Below, in pieces: positions 43,707 through 52,685 of a stretch of 64,000 nucleotides of DNA. Location: assembly GCA_023954195.1 (NCBI GenBank), contig JAMLIK010000001.1, forward strand, positions 496,001 through 560,000, written 5' to 3'. The translations under genes and the position numbers were made by a program. The notes beneath the pieces were generated by a model. That model worked only from the letters and a program-made list of their open reading frames with translations. It did not search any database and had not been told where the DNA came from. Source of the stretch: Xanthobacteraceae bacterium. Its GTDB lineage: Bacteria > Pseudomonadota > Alphaproteobacteria > Rhizobiales > Xanthobacteraceae. Numbering within the stretch: the stretch's first letter is position 1; each line of letters starts with the position of its first letter.

Positions 43707-44102
43707 TCAGTTCTTGAGGTCGTCCGGCACCTTGCCGCCATTGGCGGCGAGCTTGGCCATCACCTGCTTGTGCAGCCAAATGTTCATCGAGGCGGAATCG
43801 CCGGTGTCGCCGGTATAGCCGAGTTCCTTGGCGAGGTCCTTGCGCGCGGCGAAGCTGGAATCGATGTCGAGCGCCTTCATGAGGTCGACGATCGACTTGC
43901 GCCAATCCAGCTTCTCGCCCTTGGCGGCCACCGCCTTGTCGAGGATCGGAGCGACATCGACCGTCGGCGCGGCCGTGGCGGCACCGGACGAAGCCGGCGC
44001 CGCACCGCCGGCCGACCCGGCGGCGGGGGCGGTGGTTTCAGGCGTCGCGGCGTCGGCCTTGGTGCCGAAGATCGCGCCCATGATCTTTCCGAAAATGCTC
44101 AT
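43707..44102 (-). CDS. DUF3597 domain protein
   Basis: This 131-residue protein has an N-terminal amphipathic start (MSIFGKIMGAIFGT), an Ala/Pro-rich linker and a C-terminal DUF3597 domain (about 60-131) with LDWRKSIVDLMKALDIDSS and AKELGYTGDTGDSASMNIWLHKQVM. The role is unknown. The ATG at 44102 is preceded by AGGAGC, and a frame starting at 44402 is rejected. Confidence 0.85.
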   Translation of the reverse strand: MSIFGKIMGAIFGTKADAATPETTAPAAGSAGGAAPASSGAATAAPTVDVAPILDKAVAAKGEKLDWRKSIVDLMKALDIDSSFAARKDLAKELGYTGDTGDSASMNIWLHKQVMAKLAANGGKVPDDLKN

Positions 44103-44521
44103 CTCATAAAGCTCCTGGTGACTGTCGAATGAATGAACCGGCAGGCGAAGGAAGGCTCCGAAGCCGGAACCCGGATCGCGCGTGACCTTAACGGGTCGGT
44201 CGATAATTGCCAATGTCGGGGGCATGTTCCGGGAGTCGGCGCGACATTGCGACCGTGGACAACGCGTGCGAGTTCCGCAAGCCTGGCACAACCAACTTCC
44301 CACCCTCCAACGGCATCCCGTTACCGTTATCATGAAGCGAGCCGTCGCGCGGTTTTGATCGCGGCGATCGGAACATCTGTCGCGAGCGGCGTTAAGCTTC
44401 ATTCACCGGTCGCGGCATGATCGCACCTGCGCTCGCGGATCTGGTCGGGTCGTGACCCAATCGCGGCAGCACTTGCCGTTGCGAGGCGGTCGGCGCTGTC
44501 CCTGCGACAAGGGAGACAACC

Positions 44522-45436
44522 ATGCCAACTTCAATTTACAGCCATGACGCACCGCTCGCGCGCGGCGAGACATCGCGGATTTCGACCTTGCCGGCGGTGC
44601 GGCGGATCGGCCTGTCCGATCTGCATGACGCGCTTCGGCGCGGCTGGGAGGATTTCAAGGCGGTGCCGAGCCACGCCATCGTCCTATGTGCGATCTATCC
44701 GGTGCTGGGCCTGATGCTGGCGCGGCTGGTGCTCGGCTATTCGGTGCTGCCGCTGCTGTTTCCGTTGGCGGCGGGTTTCGCCCTGCTCGGCCCGTTCGCC
44801 GCGCTGGGCCTCTATGAGCTGAGCCGCCGCCGCGAACTCGGCGAATCCCCCGCGGCATGGCAGGCGGCCTCGGTGCTGCGCTCGCCCTCGTTCGGCTCGA
44901 TGCTGATGCTCGGCGCGTTACTGTTGACGCTGTTCGTGGTCTGGGTAGCGGCGGCGCAGGCCATCTACGTGTCCACCTTCGGCTACGAGCCGGCGGCGGA
45001 TATTCCGGGCTTCGCCTCCCGCGTGCTGACCACTCCCGAAGGCTGGCGCCTGATCGCGGTGGGCTGCGGCGTCGGCTTCCTGTTCGCTTTGGCGGCCCTC
45101 TGCCTCAGCGTGGTGTCGTTCCCGATGATGCTGGACCGGCACGCCGGCGTCGCCGACGCCATGCTGACATCGATGCGGGTGATCGCCAAAAATCCGCTGA
45201 CCATGGCGGCCTGGGGCTTGATCGTCGCGGTGTTGCTGGTTCTGGGTTCGATCCCGTTCTTCCTCGGCCTCGCGGTGGTGGTGCCCCTGCTCGGCCATGC
45301 GACATGGCATCTGTATCGCAAGGCGCTGGAACCGAACCCATTTCCGCAATCGGAAGCGTTGCCGCCCCAACGCGAACCCCGGTCCGCCGCCGATTTTCCC
45401 GCCGCCCTGTTCCCCTGGCAGCACAAGGGCCACTGA
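44522..45436 (+). CDS. DUF2189 family integral membrane protein
   Basis: The 304-residue protein has six to seven hydrophobic segments and the DUF2189 signature near 30-60 (RRIGLSDLHDALRRGWEDF) and near 90-115 (FALLGPFAALGLYELSRRRE). It is an inner-membrane protein of unknown function in alphaproteobacteria. The ATG follows GGGAGA. A terminator follows at 45552. Confidence 0.88.
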   Translation: MPTSIYSHDAPLARGETSRISTLPAVRRIGLSDLHDALRRGWEDFKAVPSHAIVLCAIYPVLGLMLARLVLGYSVLPLLFPLAAGFALLGPFAALGLYELSRRRELGESPAAWQAASVLRSPSFGSMLMLGALLLTLFVVWVAAAQAIYVSTFGYEPAADIPGFASRVLTTPEGWRLIAVGCGVGFLFALAALCLSVVSFPMMLDRHAGVADAMLTSMRVIAKNPLTMAAWGLIVAVLLVLGSIPFFLGLAVVVPLLGHATWHLYRKALEPNPFPQSEALPPQREPRSAADFPAALFPWQHKGH

Positions 45437-46030
45437 GAAACCCGGCCGCGCGTCGCCCGCCGGCGGCTGCCGCAAGGCATTTCCCGGCTGGAGGCGGGGC
45501 GCGGCCAGCGTCGCTGGTCCCTCACCGGAAGCCATCCGGACGCGCTCCGTGCGGCACCGCGCGGGGCCGTTTTTGTGCGTCGGGATTCAAAAGTCGGGAG
45601 ATTTCGTGGATCAAACCGATCGGTCAGGAGCATTTTGTCGCTAGGGCGACGGTAACTGAATATCTGTTCATAATATGATCGCAACATGCGTCAAACGATT
45701 ACCAGACAATCGCCCCGAAACCTCCATCGTCCAACCGTTAAATTCACCTTCATATTTCATGTCAAATATCAAATAAAAACATTAAATCATTGAAAAATCG
45801 ATAATTTTATAAATATCTACTTTGAATATCGTCACTTGAACGAGTTCCCGAGATCAAAATCGATACCAGGAGCTGGCTCGACATACTTAATCATTTCTTT
45901 ATTTAGCCATGCGTTTTTATATTAGCTGCATCGCAACAATTCGTCTGTTGCACCGCAGGGAGATATCTATATTCGCTTCAACGGTTCGCCGCTTCCTCCA
46001 AGGTCTGAACCGAGAATACAGGAGACCACC
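45437..46030. other. Long intergenic region with an AT-rich tract
   Basis: There are 594 bp without a gene. The first part (to about 45600) has normal GC and a terminator at 45552-45574. The part from about 45690 to 45960 is strikingly AT-rich, with runs such as AATAAAAACATTAAATCATTG, unlike all its surroundings. No frame of useful length, repeat or insertion-sequence end was seen. It may hold promoter elements for the DUF1127 gene or a small RNA. Confidence 0.6.
45552..45574 (+). terminator. Probable terminator of the DUF2189 gene
   Basis: CGGC-a-CC, loop GCGC, GG-g-GCCG and five T residues. Confidence 0.5.
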
Positions 46031-46183
46031 ATGTTGCTTTCCATCATCCGCATGATCAACTCGTTCCGTGAGTATCGGCGGAACCTCGATGAACTGTCGC
46101 GGTTGAGCGATCGCGAACTGGCCGATATCGGCATCGAGCGTTCGGACATTCCGCGTGTCGCCTCGGGTTCCTATAACGGATAA
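46031..46183 (+). CDS. DUF1127 small protein
   Basis: This 50-residue protein with the YjiS-type signature RNLDELSRLSDRELADIGIE belongs to DUF1127. Such proteins in rhizobia are RNA-binding or stress-related regulators of phosphate and carbon metabolism. The ATG at 46031 follows GGAGACC. A terminator follows at 46212. The long AT-rich leader is unusual. Confidence 0.92.
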   Translation: MLLSIIRMINSFREYRRNLDELSRLSDRELADIGIERSDIPRVASGSYNG

Positions 46184-46211
46184 CCCGCCACGTTGCCGAT
46201 GGATAAGATAG

Positions 46212-46238
46212 CGCCCGCTCCCGAGCGGGCGTTGTTGC
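46212..46238 (+). terminator. Terminator of the DUF1127 gene
   Basis: CGCCCGCT, four-base loop, AGCGGGCG and TTGTTG; 28 bp after the stop. Confidence 0.72.
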
Positions 46239-46316
46239 GTCCGGCTCCGCGCTGCTGTCCCCACTCCCCGACCGAATCGGATTCCACTTCGGGTCAAAAC
46301 GCGCTACCTGTGCGCC

Positions 46317-47762
46317 ATGACCGATCCGATCATCGATTTGACCGCCCCGCCCCGCCCCGTTCACGTCGTCGGCGGCGGCCTCGCCGGCTCGGAAGCCGCC
46401 TGGCAGATCGCCGGGACCGGCGTCCCGGTGGTGCTGCATGAGATGCGCCCGGTGCGCACGACGGAGGCGCACCATACCGACGGCCTGGCCGAGCTGGTCT
46501 GCTCCAATTCCTTCCGCTCCGACGACGCCGCCAATAACGCGGTCGGCCTGCTGCACGCCGAGATGCGGCGACTTGGATCGCTGGTGATGCGGGCCGCCGA
46601 CGCCAATCAGGTGCCCGCCGGCGGCGCGCTGGCGGTGGACCGCGACGGTTTTTCCGCCGCCGTGAGCGCGGCGATCGAGGCCCATCCCTTGATCGAGGTG
46701 GCGCGCGAGGAAATCGCGGGGATTCCGCCAGCCGACTGGTCCAACGTCATCATCGCCACCGGGCCTTTGACCTCGGCGCCGCTGGCGGAGGCGGTTCGCG
46801 GCCTTACCGGGCAGGATTCGCTGGCCTTCTTCGACGCCATCGCGCCGATCGTGCATCGCGATTCCATCGATATGGAGAAAGCCTGGTTCCAGTCGCGCTA
46901 CGACAAGGTCGGCCCCGGCGGCAGCGGCGCCGACTACATCAACTGTCCCCTGACCCGCGAGCAGTACGACGCCTTCGTCGACGCCCTGATCGCCGGCGAA
47001 AAGGTCGACTTCAAGGATTGGGAGACCAACACGCCGTATTTCGACGGTTGCCTGCCGATCGAGGTGATGGCCGAGCGCGGCCGCGAAACCTTGCGCTACG
47101 GCCCGATGAAGCCGGTCGGCCTCACCGACCCGCGCAACCCCACCGTCAAGCCCTACGCCATCATCCAGTTGCGGCAGGACAACAAGCTCGGCACGCTTTA
47201 TAACCTGGTCGGCTTCCAGACCAAGCTGAAGCACGGCGCGCAACTGCGGATCTTTCGCACCATTCCGGGCCTGGAGAACGCCGAGTTCGCGCGTCTCGGC
47301 GGCCTGCATCGCAACACCTTCCTGAACTCGCCCAAACTGCTGGACGAGCAGTTGCGGCTGCGCGCCGATCCGCGGCTGCGCTTCGCCGGCCAGATCACCG
47401 GCTGCGAGGGCTATGTCGAATCCGCCGGCGTCGGGCTGGTCGCCGGGCTGTGCGCCGCCGCCGACGCGCGCGGACAAACCTTGCCGCCGCCGCCTCCGAC
47501 CACCGCGCTCGGCAGCCTGCTCAACCACATTACCGGCGGACATATCGAGACGGTCGATGCCGGGCCGCGTTCGTTTCAGCCGATGAACATCAATTTCGGC
47601 CTGTTCCCGCCGCTCGCCAACCCGCCGACCCGCAAGGCCGACGGCACAAGATTGCGCGGCAACGAGAAGTCGGTGGCCCGGAAACAGGCGCTCAGCGCCC
47701 GCGCGCTCGCCGATATCGACGGCTGGATCGCCGACCGGGCGCATCTGGCGCGCGCGGCCTGA
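46317..47762 (+). CDS. trmFO: Methylenetetrahydrofolate--tRNA-(uracil-5-)-methyltransferase
   Basis: The 481-residue flavoprotein forms m5U54 in tRNA using methylene-THF. FAD motif [13 protein letters not shown] is at about 17-29, then [20 protein letters not shown], NYxNCPLT-type [32 protein letters not shown] and [18 protein letters not shown]. All are diagnostic of TrmFO. The gene starts at ATG 46317 with no operon partner upstream, and a 20-bp gap follows to the kinase-like gene. Confidence 0.96.
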   Translation: MTDPIIDLTAPPRPVHVVGGGLAGSEAAWQIAGTGVPVVLHEMRPVRTTEAHHTDGLAELVCSNSFRSDDAANNAVGLLHAEMRRLGSLVMRAADANQVPAGGALAVDRDGFSAAVSAAIEAHPLIEVAREEIAGIPPADWSNVIIATGPLTSAPLAEAVRGLTGQDSLAFFDAIAPIVHRDSIDMEKAWFQSRYDKVGPGGSGADYINCPLTREQYDAFVDALIAGEKVDFKDWETNTPYFDGCLPIEVMAERGRETLRYGPMKPVGLTDPRNPTVKPYAIIQLRQDNKLGTLYNLVGFQTKLKHGAQLRIFRTIPGLENAEFARLGGLHRNTFLNSPKLLDEQLRLRADPRLRFAGQITGCEGYVESAGVGLVAGLCAAADARGQTLPPPPPTTALGSLLNHITGGHIETVDAGPRSFQPMNINFGLFPPLANPPTRKADGTRLRGNEKSVARKQALSARALADIDGWIADRAHLARAA

Positions 47763-47782
47763 CGTTCGCCCGGACCCCGCTC

Positions 47783-48856
47783 ATGACCTTGCCCGCACAG
47801 GACGAAGCCGTGCTGTCCGCCCGATGGACCGAGGGCGTGCTGCTCAAGCGCGACGTGTTCTCGACCGTCGAGCGCGGGCGGTTTCAAGGCGAGCACGGCG
47901 AGGTCGACGCGGTGCTGCGCCGGCTCGATCAGGTGCCGTGGTGGTCGTTCGCGCCCGCCTATCATCTGTTCAGCCGCGAGCGGCGGGCGCTGCGACTGGC
48001 GCACGACCTCAAGGTCGGGCCGGAGTTGCTCTGGGCCGGTCGGCGGGCGCTGGTGCGCGGCTTCATCGACGGCGTCGCGCTGCATCTGGCGCGGCCGGTC
48101 GGCGACGCCGCCTATTTCCGCTCCGCCAAGCTGGCGCTGCGCCAGTTGCACCGGCGCGGCATCTGCCACAACGATCTCGCCAAGGAGCAGAACTGGCTGC
48201 GCGGCAGCGACGGCCGCGCCTATGTGACGGATTTCCAGCTCGCGGTCTGTTTCAAGAGACGCGGCAAGCTGTTCCGCATCGCCGCCTATGAGGATCTGCG
48301 CCACCTCCTGAAACACAAGCGCACTTACGCGCCGGACCTGCTGACCCCGAAGGAGCGCAAGATCCTGGCGCGCAAATCCGCGCCCGCGCGGCTGTGGCTC
48401 GCCACCGGCAAGAAGGTCTACAAGGCGATCACCCGCGGCGTCTTCAACTTCACCGACCGCGAGGGCGGCGGGCGGCGCCTCGTCAACGACGCGCCGCTGC
48501 TGCGCGTGACGATGATGCGCGTCGATGACGTGCGCGACGTCGCCATCGTCGCCTTCGCCGACCGCCGCGCCGGTGTCGGCCTCTACGCCTTCGCGGAAAC
48601 CAGCCGCCCGGACGCCGAGGATCGCCTGAAAGCGGCGCTCGACGCCGCCAACGGGCCGAAGCCGCCGGAGCACGTGCAGGCGGTCGCGGCGCTGCCGCGC
48701 GATGCCTCGGGCCAGATCCGCACCGAGATCCTGCAACTGGTGGCGATGAACCAGGTCGACCTGATTCCGCCGCTTCTCGCCACCGACGCCGACCGCGCTT
48801 TGATGCGCGACATCCTCGACGCGCGGAAGAATTTGCGGGACCGGTTCAGTTTCTGA
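47783..48856 (+). CDS. Kinase-like protein fused to an acyl-CoA-synthetase C-terminal-like domain
   Basis: This 357-residue protein has two parts. Residues about 20-215 hold a RIO/WaaP-type kinase core: HNDLAKEQN (129-137, catalytic Asp131 and Asn137) and TDFQLA (149-154) replacing DFG. Residues about 240-320 resemble the C-terminal domain of AMP-forming ligases: DVRDVAIVAFADRRAG and PPEHVQAVAALPRDASGQIRTEI, with Gln311 where the catalytic lysine usually is. Function unknown. It follows trmFO by 20 bp, probably co-transcribed. Confidence 0.72.
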   Translation: MTLPAQDEAVLSARWTEGVLLKRDVFSTVERGRFQGEHGEVDAVLRRLDQVPWWSFAPAYHLFSRERRALRLAHDLKVGPELLWAGRRALVRGFIDGVALHLARPVGDAAYFRSAKLALRQLHRRGICHNDLAKEQNWLRGSDGRAYVTDFQLAVCFKRRGKLFRIAAYEDLRHLLKHKRTYAPDLLTPKERKILARKSAPARLWLATGKKVYKAITRGVFNFTDREGGGRRLVNDAPLLRVTMMRVDDVRDVAIVAFADRRAGVGLYAFAETSRPDAEDRLKAALDAANGPKPPEHVQAVAALPRDASGQIRTEILQLVAMNQVDLIPPLLATDADRALMRDILDARKNLRDRFSF

Positions 48857-48860
48857 ATTC

Positions 48861-48947
48861 CGTTATTGCGAGACGCGTCAGCGACGAAGCAATCGAGTGC
48901 CTGCTTTGTGGCCTTCTGGATTGCTTCGCCGCGCTCGCAATGACGGT
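48861..48947. repeat. Intergenic palindromic element
   Basis: It runs from an end reading CGTTATTGCGAG to one reading CTCGCAATGACGG, with inner GAAGCAAT and ATTGCTTC arms. Same family as 56704-56786. Confidence 0.75.
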
Positions 48948-48965
48948 GCAAGCCGACGAGGCATT

Positions 48966-50516
48966 TCAAATCTTCCGCCCCGCCTGAACCCAGTACGGAT
49001 CGCGCAGGCGGCGCTTGAAAATCTTGCCGGAGTCTTCACGCGGCAACTCCGCGCGCAGCTCGATATGCTTCGGCACCTTGTAGCCCGCCAGCGACTTCGC
49101 CAGCTCGGCGCGGATCGTGGCGGCGTCGAGAGCGACGCCGGCCGTCGGCTGCACCACCGCCATCAGCGCCTCGCCGAATTCGTCGTCGGGAATGCCGAAC
49201 ACCGCGCAATCATGCACGCCCGGCACCGCGAGCAGCACCGCCTCGATCTCGGCCGGATAGATGTTGACGCCGCCCGAAATCACCATGTCGCGCTTGCGGT
49301 CGGAGATGAAGACGTAACCGTCGGCGTCGATGTAGCCGACATCGCCCGAGGTGATGAAGCCGTCGCGGTCGATCTCGGCGCGCTTGTCCGGCTTGTTGTG
49401 ATAGGTGAAGTCGGGATTGCCGGCGATCCGCGAATAGATTTCGCCGATCTCGCCCGCCGGCAGCTCGCGCCCCTGTTCGCCGACGAAGCGCAGCTCCGCG
49501 CCTGGCGAAATCTTTCCGACGGTGCCGGGCTTCCTCAGCGCATCCTCGGAGGTGGCGAAGGTCACCGCGCCGGATTCGGTGCTGCCGTAGAATTCGTAGA
49601 TCACCGGCCCCCACCACTCGATCATCGCGCGCTTGACGTCGGCGGGACATGGCGCCGCGGCGTGAATGACATGACGAAGCGACGACATGTCGTATCGCGC
49701 GCGAACGCTCGGCGGCAGCTTCATCAGGCGGATGAACATGGTCGGCACCATGAAAATGGTGTCGATCTTCTCTTGCGCGATCAGGCGGAGAAACTGTTCG
49801 GGCTCGAAGCGCGGCATCAGCGCCAGCAGGCCGCCGAGCTTGCCGGCGCGCAGCCCGAAGGAATTTGGCGCGGAGTGATACAGCGGGCCGGGGCACAGCG
49901 CCCGCGCGCCCGGCTTGAGGCCATAGATCATCGCCCGCATCCGCTCGGACGACGCGGTCTGCTCCGGCGTCGGCGCGAAACGCTTGACGCCCTTGGGATG
50001 CCCGGTGGTGCCGGAGGTGTAGATCATGTTCTGCGGCTGCGGCAACGCCGGGCCGTCGTACGGCGATTGCCCGGCGAGCCACGTCTCAAGATCGATCACG
50101 CCCGGAAGCCCGTCGAGCCCGGCGGGATCGATGGCGTAGCTCGCGGAAATTTCCGGCGGTGGCGGCGCGGAGAGCACGGTGACGCCGGCCGGCACATGCC
50201 CCGCCAGCGGATGCAGCAGATCGGCGTGGCCGATCAGCACGCGCGTCCCGGTGTCGCCGAGAATATAGGCGACCTCGTCCGGCTTGAAGTGCCAGTTGAT
50301 CGGCACCGCGTAGGCGCCCAGCGTCATCGTCGCGTAGGCCGCCTCGATGAAGGCGATGTCGTTGCGCATCAGGATGCAGACGCAGTCGCCGGGCCCGACG
50401 CCCAGCGCTTGCAGGCCGCCGGCAAGACGCGCCGCCCGCGCCGCGACCTCGGCATGGCTTCGCCGCCGCTCGCCGCTGAGGATGCCGTGAAAGAGAGTTT
50501 CAATCTGTGTCATCAT
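48966..50516 (-). CDS. AMP-forming acyl-CoA synthetase
   Basis: The 516-residue ligase activates a carboxylic acid to its CoA thioester. It has P-loop YTSGTTGHPKGVKR, the acyl/aromatic-site stretch YEFYGSTESG, TSGDVGYIDADGYVFISDRKRDMVISGGVNIYP, and the C-terminal lysine in REDSGKIFKRRL. All are intact. The start is ATG 50516 or 50513; a longer frame to 50642 covers a palindromic repeat and is rejected. Substrate is unknown but neighbours point to fatty or hydroxy acids. Confidence 0.9.
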   Translation of the reverse strand: MMTQIETLFHGILSGERRRSHAEVAARAARLAGGLQALGVGPGDCVCILMRNDIAFIEAAYATMTLGAYAVPINWHFKPDEVAYILGDTGTRVLIGHADLLHPLAGHVPAGVTVLSAPPPPEISASYAIDPAGLDGLPGVIDLETWLAGQSPYDGPALPQPQNMIYTSGTTGHPKGVKRFAPTPEQTASSERMRAMIYGLKPGARALCPGPLYHSAPNSFGLRAGKLGGLLALMPRFEPEQFLRLIAQEKIDTIFMVPTMFIRLMKLPPSVRARYDMSSLRHVIHAAAPCPADVKRAMIEWWGPVIYEFYGSTESGAVTFATSEDALRKPGTVGKISPGAELRFVGEQGRELPAGEIGEIYSRIAGNPDFTYHNKPDKRAEIDRDGFITSGDVGYIDADGYVFISDRKRDMVISGGVNIYPAEIEAVLLAVPGVHDCAVFGIPDDEFGEALMAVVQPTAGVALDAATIRAELAKSLAGYKVPKHIELRAELPREDSGKIFKRRLRDPYWVQAGRKI

Positions 50517-50580
50517 CTTCTTGTCATTGTCGTGACCCGCACCGTCTCGGAATGCCGAAGCGCGCCCCACACAGACACTG

Positions 50581-50686
50581 TCATGCCCGGACATAACCGT
50601 TCGAAGAACGGCGTCGCTTCCGCTTGCCTGCGATCCGGGCATCCATCTTCAAAACGATGGATTGCCGGATCAAGTCCGGCAATGAC
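50581..50686. repeat. Intergenic palindromic element with an inserted segment
   Basis: It has the same arms as 30461-30536 but in reverse orientation. The left hairpin loop is replaced by about 37 bp (from TAACCGTTCG to CTTGCCTG). The right hairpin ends GCCGGATCAAGTCCGGC. Confidence 0.75.
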
Positions 50687-50721
50687 ACTTGAGAGAAACG
50701 CTCCGAAAGTCGTGCGAGCCA

Positions 50722-51519
50722 TCAATCGACGAAATTCGGCGCGCGCTTCTCGATGTTGGCGCGGACCGCCTCGGTCTGGTTCGCCGTTCCCATCAGCGCC
50801 TGCTGTTCATAGGATTCCGCGAGCAGCGCCTTGGCCGGATCGTTCGCCAGGTTGTTGAGGAGCCGCTTCGCGGCGCGGATCGCGCTCGGGCTCTTGCCGG
50901 CGATCTCGCGCGCCGCCGCCATCGCCTCCTTGTAGGGGTCGTCGCAAACCCGCGTGGCGAGGCCGTAGTCCTTCGCCTCCCGGCCCGAGAAGATGCGGCC
51001 GGTGAAAGTCAGGTCGCGCAGGGTGTCGTCGCGGACCAGTTGCGCCAGGATCGGCGTCCCCGCCATGTCCGGCACCAGCCCCCACTTGATTTCGAGAATC
51101 GACAATTTGGTGTCGGGCGCGATGAAGCGCATGTCGGCGCCGAGCATGAGCTGGAAGCCGCCGCCGAGCGCCACGCCATGCACGGCGGCGATCACCGGCA
51201 CCGGCAATTCGCGCCAGCCCCACACCGCATATTGCGGATCGTTGACGATGCCGCGGGTGCGCGGCACCAGGCTGCCGAGCCGGCCGGAGCCCTTGCCTTC
51301 CTTCATGGTCTCGAAACGGGAGGTGTCGAGGCCGGCGCAAAAACCCCGGCCCTCGCCCGACAGCACCACGGCGCGCAGCCCCTTCTCGGTCTTGAGCCGG
51401 TCGCAGGCCGCCGTCAGCGCGTCGAACATCGCGAAGTCGAGCGCATTCATCTTGTCGGCCCGCACCAGCCGGACGTCGGCGACGCCGTCCTCAATCGTGA
51501 TCGAGACGCGGTCTTGCAT
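50722..51519 (-). CDS. Crotonase-family enoyl-CoA hydratase/isomerase
   Basis: The 265-residue crotonase fold has oxyanion-hole segments GRGFCAGLD and VHGVALGGGFQLMLGADM, followed by EIKWGLVPDM. In classical hydratases two Glu act; here the second region EIKWGLVPD has Asp at the equivalent end, so isomerase or other crotonase chemistry is possible. It is adjacent to an acyl-CoA ligase on the same strand, separated by a palindromic element. Confidence 0.88.
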   Translation of the reverse strand: MQDRVSITIEDGVADVRLVRADKMNALDFAMFDALTAACDRLKTEKGLRAVVLSGEGRGFCAGLDTSRFETMKEGKGSGRLGSLVPRTRGIVNDPQYAVWGWRELPVPVIAAVHGVALGGGFQLMLGADMRFIAPDTKLSILEIKWGLVPDMAGTPILAQLVRDDTLRDLTFTGRIFSGREAKDYGLATRVCDDPYKEAMAAAREIAGKSPSAIRAAKRLLNNLANDPAKALLAESYEQQALMGTANQTEAVRANIEKRAPNFVD

Positions 51520-51626
51520 GGAACGGTTCCCCCAAAAAAATCCAGGTTTCGCGCTTTACAGAAATGCTTCGGCAGGTTTTAGTCAACCGACTAATTAACA
51601 TCCCTCATATTTCAGAACGGTGCGCC

Positions 51627-52499
51627 ATGTTCAATCCGCAACTCCTCGCCAATCGACGCATCCTGGTGACCGGAGGCGGCACCGGCCTCGGCAAGGCGAT
51701 GGCCGCGCGCTTCCTCAGCCTCGGCGCCGAGGTCCACATCTGCGGCCGCCGCAAGGGCGTGTGCGACAACACCGCCGCCGAATTGATGCGCGAGTTCGGC
51801 GGCAAGGTGACGGCCCACGGCGTCGATATCCGCGACGCCGGGGCGGTCGACCACATGGTCGAAACCATCTTCGAGGGAGGTCCCCTCACCGATCTCATCA
51901 ACAACGCCGCCGGCAATTTCATCTCCCGCACCGAGGAACTGTCGCCGCGCGGCTTCGACGCCGTCGCCAACATCGTCATGCGCGGCACTTTCTATGTGAC
52001 CCACGCGGTGGGGCGGCGGTGGGTCGCCGGCAAGCACCCCGGCAACGTCGTCTCGATCACGGTGACGTGGGTGCGCAACGGCAGCCCCTATGTGGTGCCC
52101 TCGGCGATGAGCAAGTCCGCCATCCATGCCATGACCATGTCGCTCGCCACCGAATGGGGCCATTACGGCATCCGCCTCAACACCATCGCGCCGGGCGAAA
52201 TCCCGACCGAGGGCATGAGCAAGCGGATCAAGCCCGGCGACGAGGCCGGCGCGCGGACCAAGGCGATGAACCCGATGGGCCGGGTCGGCCGCATGGAGGA
52301 ATTGCAGAACCTCGCGGTGTTCCTGATTTCCGGCGGCTGCGACTGGATCAACGGCGAAACCATCGCCATGGACGGCGGACAGGCGCTGGCGATGGGCGGC
52401 AATTTCTACCAGCTCCGCGACTGGTCGGACGCCGACTGGCAAAAGGCGCGCGATTCCATCAAGGCGCAGAACGACAAGGACCGCGCCGCGCGCGGCTGA
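51627..52499 (+). CDS. 2,4-dienoyl-CoA reductase-like SDR
   Basis: The 290-residue Rossmann protein has TGGGTGLGKAMA for NADP. It matches the mitochondrial-type DECR family: INNAAGNFISRTEELSP, VPSAMSKSAIHAMTMSLATEWG and the C-terminal WINGETIAMDGGQ and GGNFYQLRDW. The usual YxxxK is replaced by SxxxK (PSAMSK), as in DECR enzymes. It would reduce 2,4-dienoyl-CoA from polyunsaturated fatty acids. The ATG at 51627 is preferred over a TTG-type extension to 51564. Divergent from the crotonase gene. Confidence 0.85.
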   Translation: MFNPQLLANRRILVTGGGTGLGKAMAARFLSLGAEVHICGRRKGVCDNTAAELMREFGGKVTAHGVDIRDAGAVDHMVETIFEGGPLTDLINNAAGNFISRTEELSPRGFDAVANIVMRGTFYVTHAVGRRWVAGKHPGNVVSITVTWVRNGSPYVVPSAMSKSAIHAMTMSLATEWGHYGIRLNTIAPGEIPTEGMSKRIKPGDEAGARTKAMNPMGRVGRMEELQNLAVFLISGGCDWINGETIAMDGGQALAMGGNFYQLRDWSDADWQKARDSIKAQNDKDRAARG

Positions 52500-52685
52500 G
52501 TCCGCGCCTCGGCGGGCGCGCCGACGCCGCAAGGATTCGCGCGCCCGCTCCGGCATGTCCACACCGATATGGCGCTCATCCGCCCAATAATGTCGCGGCA
52601 AGGCCGTTTTGCACCTTGTCAGCGGCGAATTGCGCGCCAAAGATCGCTTCCAATCGTCAAAATAAAAATCACATGAGGGAATGCA

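Noticed and set aside
45690-45960. An insertion-sequence remnant in the AT-rich tract
   Set aside because: No terminal inverted repeats, target duplication or transposase fragment was seen.
46056-47744. A 562-codon minus-strand frame opposite trmFO
   Set aside because: Antisense shadow; trmFO has all diagnostic motifs on the plus strand.
48897-50858. A 653-codon plus-strand frame opposite an acyl-CoA ligase
   Set aside because: Antisense shadow; it also runs through two palindromic repeats.
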